From positions 7,462 through 58,282 of the forward strand of contig CAJOID010000012.1 in assembly GCA_905234595.1 (NCBI GenBank): a stretch of DNA of 50,821 nt. Reading direction: 5' to 3'. Of the stretch, positions 45,237 through 50,821 are shown piece after piece. The first letter of the stretch is position 1. Each line of letters opens with the position of its first letter. Origin of the DNA: an uncultured Lachnospiraceae bacterium. Its GTDB lineage: Bacteria > Bacillota > Clostridia > Lachnospirales > Lachnospiraceae. Both the position numbers and the translations under genes were made by a program. Below the pieces are notes generated by a model. That model was not told the DNA's origin and did no database searches. It saw nothing but the letters and a program-made list of their open reading frames with translations.

Positions 45237-45572
45237 TTAGTCATGCCTTTTTATCGCATTTTTAATAACCGGCAAGTCATTCTGAATGGTGTCCCATGTA
45301 GTTTGATAATCCAAATTAGAATACTGATGAGCAAACACATCACGTATTCCACACCATGATTTCCACGGGACTTCCGGTGTCTCGGATTTATACTCATCAG
45401 ATATCAGTTTGCATAATTCACCAATCTGAAGTACACACATACAACAAGCATTAGAAAAGACTGAAACCGTCTTGAATTTCTCAAAATCAAAATTGAACAT
45501 CTGACAGGCTTCATCTATTTGATCACAATAATTCAATATTTTATCTGTGATTATCTTATCTTTACTCTTCAT
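45237..45572 (-). CDS. hepT: HepT-like HEPN ribonuclease toxin
   Basis: A 111-aa HEPN (DUF86) protein. The active-site motif is Arg77-DVFA-His82-Q-Tyr84, exactly RX4HXY. In known pairs the Tyr is AMPylated by MntA to silence the RNase. The start at 45572 overlaps the MntA stop by 11 nt; a longer frame inside mntA is rejected. Confidence 0.92.
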   Translation of the reverse strand: MKSKDKIITDKILNYCDQIDEACQMFNFDFEKFKTVSVFSNACCMCVLQIGELCKLISDEYKSETPEVPWKSWCGIRDVFAHQYSNLDYQTTWDTIQNDLPVIKNAIKRHD

Positions 45573-45858
45573 ACAGCAAAATCTCCGAACCGGATATTTC
45601 ATCTAAAAACGCATCATCGACGCCTGATGTGGTAACGATATCAACCGGCAGATTAAATGATTCAACCGCATCCTGTCTTAACGAAGATAATGTAAGCAAT
45701 GAAAACGGAATACCTTCCTTTTTTTCAACAAGAAGGTCTATATCACTATTCTCATTAGCCGTTCCTTTGGCATATGAACCAAAAAGCCATATCTTCTTGA
45801 CCGGATATGTCTCTCCAAGCGGAACAATTATTTCCCTTATATAATCTAAAGTCAACAT
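45562..45858 (-). CDS. mntA: MntA-like minimal nucleotidyltransferase antitoxin
   Basis: A 98-aa MNT-domain protein. The nucleotidyltransferase signature is Gly27-Ser28 followed by Asp39-x-Asp41 (GSYAKGTANENSDID), and a third acidic residue lies in PVDIV. A TAGGGG precedes the start. It is the antitoxin gene first in a two-gene operon with hepT. Confidence 0.93.
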   Translation of the reverse strand: MLTLDYIREIIVPLGETYPVKKIWLFGSYAKGTANENSDIDLLVEKKEGIPFSLLTLSSLRQDAVESFNLPVDIVTTSGVDDAFLDEISGSEILLYEE

Positions 45859-46002
45859 ATGGTTAAACCCCTATATTCTAATCACCATTACCATCTTTAT
45901 AATATCCGTATTTGAATAAATAGTATAGATGTCAACGCTTTTTTAATGACATACAGTTGAAAATTACGGATATCGCATATCTCCGTGATACGCCTGATCA
46001 AC

Positions 46003-46021
46003 GACCCGGACGGGAATTGAA
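46003..46021. repeat. left 19-bp att-like repeat
   Basis: GACCCGGACGGGAATTGAA, identical to 48850-48868 and in the same orientation. It looks like a tRNA T-arm and acceptor end on the minus strand, but no complete tRNA is attached. Confidence 0.7.
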
Positions 46022-46128
46022 CAACTCAGCCGCAAGCGGCTGAGTTGTGATACGAGCAAAAATCTGTGCTTCGCGAACGAAGTAAGCGAAGCGGGATTTG
46101 GGAGCAAAGCGAGCAAATAACAGATTTT
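46021..46128. repeat. nested hairpin region
   Basis: A perfect 12-bp hairpin, ACAACTCAGCCG/CGGCTGAGTTGT (46021-46048), is followed by a second structure with outer arms AAAATCTGT/ACAGATTTT (46059-46067, 46120-46128) and inner GCTTCGC/GCGAAGC (46068-46074, 46086-46092). In the gap between mntA (45858) and the 49-aa gene (46456) I see only this, the att-like repeat and the TGAACGCA pair. Confidence 0.75.
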
Positions 46129-46204
46129 CGCGAGTCGAACCCCGTTCTACAAACAGTCTTTTTCGAATAAACAAAAAAGGAGGTTTGCTATATCATCATC
46201 CAAC

Positions 46205-46223
46205 TGAACGCAAACTGAACGCA
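46205..46223 (+). repeat. paired TGAACGCA sites, left end
   Basis: TGAACGCA at 46205-46212 and 46216-46223, 11 bp apart, about 185 bp inside the left repeat. They match a pair near the right end and could be integrase arm sites. Confidence 0.55.
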
Positions 46224-46306
46224 CCAACGTCGGCTTCTTCAGACTGTCCTTAAAGTAATCAATAATCTTATCAGTATTCTTCAACCGCGTTTTATACTAT
46301 AAAGAA

Positions 46307-46456
46307 TTATAACGGATCGTTTTTTTCATATGCTACAGCTGCTTCATGAAAATCATCAGAACTCACGCCATCAAAATAACGCCTTCTCCATTTTGTGTAA
46401 TCGGCCTTTTCTCTGATAAGTAAAGATATAAAACGTTCTGTCTCAACAATTCCCAT
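46307..46456 (-). CDS. 49-aa protein downstream of the XRE gene
   Basis: A short frame opening MGIVETERFISLLIREKADY and ending YEKNDPL; helical and charged, with a Trp-Arg-Arg-Arg cluster. A stop codon lies two codons before the ATG and the ribosome binding site is weak. It starts 64 nt after the XRE stop, so it may be co-transcribed. No family is recognised; a partner of the XRE protein is possible. Confidence 0.5.
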   Translation of the reverse strand: MGIVETERFISLLIREKADYTKWRRRYFDGVSSDDFHEAAVAYEKNDPL

Positions 46457-46520
46457 TCTCTAATGAACTCTGTCGAATCAATTAGTTGTATGTCATTCGG
46501 TCTTATACTTCATTAATCGG

Positions 46521-46739
46521 TCAGCTGGTTTTCTTGCTCGATAATCCAAGGATATAATCAGCCGATACGCCATACAAATTACAAAGACTTACCAAATGTC
46601 TTATGGGGAGTTCATTCGCCCCTCTTTCGTATCTGGCATACATCGTCTGAGATGTACCGAGATAGTTTGCGACATACTCTTGAGTATAATCAGCATCTTC
46701 TCTAAGATTTCGAATCTGTACTATATATTCCTGAGCCAT
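46521..46739 (-). CDS. XRE-family repressor
   Basis: A 72-aa helix-turn-helix protein, little more than the DNA-binding domain: RNLREDADYTQEYVANYLGT then SQTMYARYERGANELPIRHL. The ATG lies 6 nt after a TATACT box with no ribosome binding site, as for the leaderless lambda cI transcript. It likely binds AGTAAA-N4-TTTACT sites upstream and controls itself and the divergent membrane protein gene. Confidence 0.92.
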   Translation of the reverse strand: MAQEYIVQIRNLREDADYTQEYVANYLGTSQTMYARYERGANELPIRHLVSLCNLYGVSADYILGLSSKKTS

Positions 46740-46745
46740 ACAGAA

Positions 46746-46800
46746 AGTATATTCAGTAAATATCTTTACTATTGATTTTAGTAAAGATATTTACTAAAAT
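46746..46800. promoter_or_regulatory. divergent promoters with two XRE operators
   Basis: A 17-bp perfect inverted repeat (46755-46771 and 46779-46795, 7-nt loop). Each arm contains its own palindrome, AGTAAA-N4-TTTACT. The right operator fills the 17-bp spacer of the plus promoter (TTGATT 46772-46777, TAAAAT 46795-46800). The left operator fills the spacer behind the minus -10, TATACT (46746-46751). Confidence 0.8.
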
Positions 46801-46842
46801 TACTGTCATATCTCGGAAATAACGTAGGGAGCATGTACAGAA

Positions 46843-48084
46843 ATGAAACGAACCGGAAAGAGAATTGACAATCCTTTGAACATCTTTCTCGCATTAAGCA
46901 TTTTGATTACTGTATCCGGATTTATAGTTAATATCTTAAGCCACGGTTACGTGGTGGAAAAACTGATGATGTCGGATTCCTTCTTATTTTCCGACTACTT
47001 TTATCATATTGCAGGCAGTTCAGACACCGAAGGCATGTACAGTTATGGAGATCCTTTCTCTTTCCCTGCCTTTGCATATTTTCTCTACTCTTTTCTTTGG
47101 AGCTTTATCCCATACCATAGTGAAAATGGGATTCTGGATTACAAAGACTACATGCAATCGGGCAATGCTTTGGTCATTTATGTAGTCTACAGCATGATAT
47201 GTATGATGCTCCTGGTTTTCACAATAACAGAGTACTTCAAAAAGTATTCTCTCAAATACACCCTTCTCATGCCGGCAGCATTACTGTTTTCATATCCGGT
47301 GATGTGTACCTCTCTTCAAAGAGGAAATGCATCACTTCCGGTAGGGATCATAATAGCTCTTGCTGTTCTATGGATGAATGACAATAGCAAGGTAAAACAG
47401 GAAACCGCATTGGTACTGATTGCCATAGCTTTCGGTTTTAAGATGTATCCTTCCATATTCGGGATGCTCTATATAAAGAATAAAGATCTGAAAAAAGCAT
47501 TCCGACTGGGACTGTATTGTTGCCTTGCTTTCTTTGTTCCTTTTTTGTTTTTTGGCGGAATAAAAGGTATCGGAGACCTGATACACACATGGACATCATT
47601 CGTATCAACAGGTGATCCACAAAAAACCAACACAATCTGGGGATTATTCAAGTATGCCTCGTTAAAACTGCACTTTTCAGAGGATATAGCTGATCTGATT
47701 GGCAAAGCAGGACAATATTTTTTCCTTGCTATCTCTATACTCTGCTTTTTTATGAGCAGGAAAAGATGGCAGGAGGTTCTCCTACTGACCGGAGTTTTGG
47801 TTTCTTTTCTGCCGTCTAACTGGCAATACACATCTGTATACTATTTAGGTGCCATCCTCATGTTTCTATCAGAAACGGAGCACTTCAGTGACAACAGATC
47901 CACTCTTTCATATATCAACACGATTGGTTTTGCGCTCCTATTCTCCCTGGATTGGCTTATGGTCTACTTCAGGTATGGAGTTACAACAGGGTTATTCGGA
48001 GTAACATACATTATTCTTCTTGCAAATATGATCGATAGCTTTATGTCCCATAATACTAACAAATATCAACCACAATCAGACTAG
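46843..48084 (+). CDS. GT87-like (DUF2029) membrane glycosyltransferase
   Basis: A 413-aa protein with about 10 membrane helices. An acidic SDYFYH stretch follows the first helix, as in GT-C enzymes, and LQRGNASLPVG and AIAFGFKMYPSIFGMLYI match the DUF2029 pattern (RGN, then K-x-x-P). This family uses polyprenyl-phosphate sugars. It is cargo between the XRE gene and the integrase remnant. GTAGGGAGC lies upstream of the ATG. Confidence 0.82.
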   Translation: MKRTGKRIDNPLNIFLALSILITVSGFIVNILSHGYVVEKLMMSDSFLFSDYFYHIAGSSDTEGMYSYGDPFSFPAFAYFLYSFLWSFIPYHSENGILDYKDYMQSGNALVIYVVYSMICMMLLVFTITEYFKKYSLKYTLLMPAALLFSYPVMCTSLQRGNASLPVGIIIALAVLWMNDNSKVKQETALVLIAIAFGFKMYPSIFGMLYIKNKDLKKAFRLGLYCCLAFFVPFLFFGGIKGIGDLIHTWTSFVSTGDPQKTNTIWGLFKYASLKLHFSEDIADLIGKAGQYFFLAISILCFFMSRKRWQEVLLLTGVLVSFLPSNWQYTSVYYLGAILMFLSETEHFSDNRSTLSYINTIGFALLFSLDWLMVYFRYGVTTGLFGVTYIILLANMIDSFMSHNTNKYQPQSD

Positions 48085-48088
48085 TATA

Positions 48089-48134
48089 AGACCTAATCCC
48101 CTTGAGTGTTGGTAACACCAAGGGGATTAGGTCT
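48089..48134. repeat. long hairpin after the membrane protein gene
   Basis: A 15-bp perfect outer stem (AGACCTAATCCCCTT and its complement), a small internal loop and a 5-bp inner stem GTGTT/AACAC. No T-run follows on the plus strand, so it may not be a simple terminator. It lies right before the open frame of the truncated integrase. Confidence 0.8.
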
Positions 48135-48150
48135 ATCACTATTAAGTTAA

Positions 48151-48792
48151 AGTCCACCCACTCGATCGATCTCGCTTCCTGTCCCCCGGAAAGGCTTCTC
48201 TGAAGGCGAGACCGTCGAGATCATCAGATACTGTATGAACAACCCGGATGATTGTAATCTTGCTATAGCATTACTCCTGACCACGGGGTTACGAATCGGA
48301 GAACTGTGTGCACTTACGATAAACGATGTGGATTTAGAAAAACACTTCATACTGATAAATAAGATGGAGCGTCATCCTACACATGAGATTGTATCCTGCA
48401 AAGACTACTCCGATAGAATCGTTTTTCTAAATGATGATGCCACCGCCATAATGCGAATGGTCATAGATGGTAAAACCGGCGAACTGTTCAACAACCCCAG
48501 AACCGGTGAGAGATACCATGTCAATGCCATATCCGACCGGCTGGCACGTATACAGTCTAAAAAATTACGCTTTACCAACAAAGCGATCAGAAGTCCTCAT
48601 GATTGCCGTCGTACATATGCGTCTCTCCAATACATACATGGAGTTGATATCATGACCATACAGGCACAGCTCGATCATAAAAATGTACAACAGACATGGG
48701 ATTATATCAAAGATATCGTTGAAGCCAACGATCGTCTGAATCGCCTGGAATGCGGTAATTTACAGGGTTTAGCAGTAAATGCGTTCAACTGA
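48151..48792 (+). pseudogene. tyrosine integrase, 5' truncated
   Basis: The frame is open from 48151 but without a start codon until 48235. The catalytic domain is intact: Arg in TTGLRIGELCAL, His/Arg in SPHDCRRTYAS, and the nucleophile Tyr in WDYIKDI. The arm-binding and core-binding N-terminal domains (about 180-200 residues in full-length relatives) are missing. Homology begins at PRKGFSEGETVEIIRYC. A 185-aa product from the ATG at 48235 could be made but would not be an active integrase. Confidence 0.85.
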
Positions 48793-48807
48793 ACGCATTT
48801 GAACGCA
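48790..48807 (+). repeat. paired TGAACGCA sites, right end
   Basis: TGAACGCA at 48790-48797 and 48800-48807, 10 bp apart, overlapping the integrase stop and 43 bp inside the right repeat. Confidence 0.55.
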
Positions 48808-48810
48808 TCA

Positions 48811-48845
48811 AAAAATCCCGTAAGCCTTATACTTACAGGATTTTT
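48811..48845 (+). terminator. terminator of the integrase remnant
   Basis: AAAAATCCCGTAAG pairs with CTTACAGGATTTTT (one mismatch), ending in TTTTT. Confidence 0.85.
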
Positions 48846-48849
48846 GAGT

Positions 48850-48868
48850 GACCCGGACGGGAATTGAA
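48850..48868. repeat. right 19-bp att-like repeat
   Basis: GACCCGGACGGGAATTGAA, the second copy of the left repeat, 57 bp after the integrase stop, the usual place for an attachment site. Confidence 0.7.
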
Positions 48869-48951
48869 ATTGTATTACATGACGTAAGATATCGATAAAC
48901 ACTAGCCCCGTTCTCAAATGGGGAGATAATGGGGAGATAGATGCCCGTCAC

Positions 48952-48985
48952 AAGACCTCTACAATATGTTGTGGGGGTCTTTTCA
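48952..48985 (+). terminator. terminator-like hairpin
   Basis: AAGACCTCTACAA pairs with TTGTGGGGGTCTT using G-T pairs, then TTTC. It follows the right repeat; no plus-strand gene of its own is seen. Confidence 0.6.
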
Positions 48986-49035
48986 TTGTGTCCAATAAAT
49001 TGCCCTCAACCGTCAATGTGATGTATAATTATAGA

Positions 49036-49159
49036 GTCGTAGGATTTACTGACTCTTTTCGTTCTGCCTACCCTTATACAGCATTGAGACCATAGCAAGC
49101 ACGTCACGTTGTCCGTTTCAGTTTACAGTACTCACAGATCCGCAGGCTATGGTCTTTTT
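49036..49159 (+). ncRNA. candidate small RNA
   Basis: TATAAT at 49024-49029 with TTGCCC 18 bp upstream predicts a start near 49036. The transcript would end in a 10-bp perfect stem (AGACCATAGC/GCTATGGTCT, 49087-49096 and 49146-49155) followed by TTTT. A 6-bp stem AGAGTC/GACTCT straddles the 5' end. No reading frame fits. The 3' end is close to that of the convergent 47-aa gene. Confidence 0.45.
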
Positions 49160-49170
49160 GTATGAAAAAA

Positions 49171-49190
49171 GGCGGACAACTCTGTCCGCC
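49171..49190 (-). terminator. terminator of the 47-aa gene
   Basis: GGCGGAC/GTCCGCC with a 6-nt loop, then TTTTTT on the minus strand. Confidence 0.9.
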
Positions 49191-49198
49191 TCTCCTGT

Positions 49199-49342
49199 TT
49201 ACTTAATCGCCCAACTGTTACCGCAGTTCTGACATAAGCACATTTTCTCGTTTTTGAACTTCTGTTTTTCGTTGCCCTCGGATTTCTTCCATACCAAGTT
49301 AGACATCCCAAGCGTACAAACTGCCATTGTAGCACGAGCCAT
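49199..49342 (-). CDS. 47-aa Cys-rich small protein
   Basis: Opens MARATMAVCTLGMSNLVWKK and ends KMCLCQNCGNSWAIK. Cys9 and the C-x-C-x2-C near the end could form a small zinc site. An AGGTGG lies 12 nt before the ATG; a GTG three codons earlier is an alternative start. Its own terminator follows closely, which supports a real gene. The function is not recognised. Confidence 0.6.
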   Translation of the reverse strand: MARATMAVCTLGMSNLVWKKSEGNEKQKFKNEKMCLCQNCGNSWAIK

Positions 49343-49996
49343 GTTATTCACATGACCACCTATACCGTTACCATGCTTTTTGGTCTAATGACCATACTCA
49401 CAAAATACACATAACATTATATATATATATATACTAGGTTTTTTCGGGCTTTTTTATAATTTCAGTTACTCGAGGGGGTTACCCAACGTAGGATAACGCT
49501 CGTTATAAAGGGGTGGGGGGTATGGTCTGCACCTGATACGGAGAACGTCTGACAATTCCCGGTCAATTTCAACCGTCAAACTGCCCTAAAATGCCACAAT
49601 CTCATTTAAGCCCTCTCTCGTGCGTTTTAAGACGCCTTTATGTGTTTATGCATCATTCTACCACTTACGCTCAAAACGTGTCTTAAATCGGCTGTAAACC
49701 GCTTTGAACGTGTGTTCGATTTTACCGCGCCGATAAATGCACATTTATCTGATAGTTCATATGTTCGATTATTGTCGAGAAATGCCGTAAAATCAACGTT
49801 TCTCGGCTGTCGTCATCTATCGGTGTGAAAAAAATGTTTTCAGAACCGTTTTTCTGACCTCATATCGAGCGAATCAGAATTGTCGTGATAATTATGACAA
49901 TTCATCATCAATCCAACTAAAACACAAACAGACAGACGAAAAAACGCCTGCCTGCTGTGAAAGGAATATGACACAAATGGGAAAGAGCAATTATGC
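49343..49996. other. stretch without recognised genes
   Basis: Contains an alternating TA tract (about 49418-49433), a G-rich run (GGGGTGGGGGG near 49515) and an inverted repeat GAATTGTC/GACAATTC (49877-49884, 49896-49903) upstream of nothing obvious. Short frames here have no ribosome binding sites or motifs. It resembles non-coding DNA of a mobile element or regulatory flank. Confidence 0.6.
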
Positions 49997-50806
49997 TTAT
50001 TCAATGTATTTCCGATAATCCTCGGATACCTCAATCAGACTCGCTAACCGTGGGTCTTTCTCGTAAACGTTCTGCACGGCTAGTTGCATCTCACTCGGTC
50101 TAAACGGGGCAAATAGAGAATGTAACAAGTCTGACTCACTCGGGGTCAATCCCGTTGTTCGTTCCGTCAATGCGTTTATTCTGTCTATGTTATCCCGGAT
50201 TGCCTTATCCTTATCGCTATCAAAAAAGTTGGTTGCGTTTGTGGCGCAAAATATAAACGCATCCGTAGGTAACATTTTGCCGTTCCCTGCATCATACTCG
50301 GCATCATTCCCGGTCAGACTATAAATGTATTTATCGCCGTTGCAATAATGATTTATCATCAGTTCAACCGAATCTCTGAAATCATCAAGAGCCCGGTATG
50401 CGCTATCTATATCTACGCTGTCGAGTCCGTATCTCTCATAGTCTGTCAAATCGATAGCAGGATTTTTGCTTATATCTATCGGATTTCCCTGCTCATCCAT
50501 TTGTACGGGAGACTTGCCAAGACCAACTATGAAAGCCTTTAACGCCTGCCGTTCTGCAAATGAACAAGCGTCCTCACATAGTAACTCTATCTCCTTTTTT
50601 GCCGGAATAACGCCCATACTCTTATACGTCTCAAGGCGTGATGCAAATTCGGGTCTGATACCTAGCGTAAAAAACTGGTCAAATCTACGTTTGATAGATG
50701 ACAGATACAGACCGCAATCATTCGTCACCTTATCTCTAGCCCTCTGATACTTCGGACGCACACGCTCAAGATTTTTCATACGCTTATCATCAAGAGTCCG
50801 TTGCAT
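49997..50806 (-). CDS. unrecognised 269-aa soluble protein
   Basis: A predicted cytoplasmic, mostly helical, charged protein with no signal or membrane segment. The start is preceded by AGAGGAG at the window edge, so the gene looks complete. Segments such as MGVIPAKKEIELLCEDACSF and LTPSESDLLHSLFAPFRPSE show no motif I know. Upstream neighbours are outside the window. A phage or mobile-element origin is possible. Confidence 0.7.
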   Translation of the reverse strand: MQRTLDDKRMKNLERVRPKYQRARDKVTNDCGLYLSSIKRRFDQFFTLGIRPEFASRLETYKSMGVIPAKKEIELLCEDACSFAERQALKAFIVGLGKSPVQMDEQGNPIDISKNPAIDLTDYERYGLDSVDIDSAYRALDDFRDSVELMINHYCNGDKYIYSLTGNDAEYDAGNGKMLPTDAFIFCATNATNFFDSDKDKAIRDNIDRINALTERTTGLTPSESDLLHSLFAPFRPSEMQLAVQNVYEKDPRLASLIEVSEDYRKYIE

Positions 50807-50821
50807 ATACTCCTCTGTCCA

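Larger units (their letters stand above)
46003..48868. mobile_element. degenerate 2.9-kb integrative element
   Basis: A 19-bp direct repeat bounds a segment with an XRE repressor, a membrane protein gene and a truncated tyrosine integrase reading toward the right end. The repeat resembles the 3' end of a tRNA (T-loop TTCAATT, then CCCGT and CCGGGTC on the minus strand), a common integration target. Paired TGAACGCA sites lie inside both ends. The integrase lacks its N-terminal half, so the element is probably immobile. Confidence 0.6.

Noticed and set aside
46521-46739. XRE protein as antitoxin of the MntA/HepT pair
   Set aside because: MntA is already the antitoxin, and more than 600 nt with repeats separate the two.

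Overview
The window reads as a chromosomal stretch of an anaerobic Gram-positive bacterium of the Lachnospiraceae (Clostridia; Butyrivibrio/Roseburia-like). The assignment is from gene content, not from a database search: an rpsR-gdpP-rplI-dnaB core cluster, pyruvate formate-lyase (PFL) fermentation genes, Firmicutes-type LplA/LplB/YtcP and ChvE-like sugar importers with a YesMN-like two-component system, and MecA.

Layout. 1-4.5 kb: three 57-bp hairpin repeats, then rpsR, a c-di-AMP phosphodiesterase (gdpP), rplI and dnaB. 4.5-8.2 kb (minus strand): a small ferredoxin, pflA, and a PFL encoded in three pieces: a 678-aa catalytic core, a 66-aa Cys-containing protein and an 80-aa glycyl-radical domain. 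8.3-10.2 kb: a DUF1858 protein, a MecA-type adaptor and a sirtuin. 10.2-20.9 kb: a sugar-sensing and uptake block (sensor binding protein, histidine kinase, AraC-type regulator, second binding protein; then binding protein, ATPase and two paralogous permeases). 20.9-24.7 kb: an LplA/LplB/YtcP oligosaccharide importer without its own ATPase. 25-27.9 kb: a VWA lipoprotein, an ECF sigma factor and a probable anti-sigma factor. 28-29.6 kb: tRNA-Cys and glutamine synthetase. 29.7-33 kb: an NAD-dependent epimerase and an ABC-2 exporter whose permease is probably split. 33.2-38.1 kb: an LRR_5 protein, a lipoprotein, a MerR/YhfC pair and an esterase/TetR pair.

From about 38.2 kb the sequence is visibly more AT-rich and mobile: an AAA ATPase next to four 19-bp iterons, a complete ISL3-type insertion sequence (with 8-bp target duplication) that has split a 59-aa gene, an adenylate-forming enzyme operon with a truncated relative, a serine recombinase divergent from a ribbon-helix-helix protein, a MntA/HepT toxin-antitoxin pair, and a 2.9-kb degenerate integrative element (XRE repressor, GT87-like membrane protein, truncated integrase) bounded by 19-bp direct repeats. 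The last 2 kb hold a candidate small RNA, a 47-aa Cys-rich protein, a long stretch without recognised genes and one unrecognised gene.

Two themes deserve attention. First, the three-gene PFL, cut cleanly at the glycyl-radical domain boundary. Second, at least five genes (gdpP, mecA, the sensor binding protein, the LRR_5 gene and the XRE repressor) have an ATG only 6-8 nt after a promoter -10 box and no convincing ribosome binding site, which predicts leaderless transcripts. All functional statements rest on motif and family recognition by eye; no searches were run.
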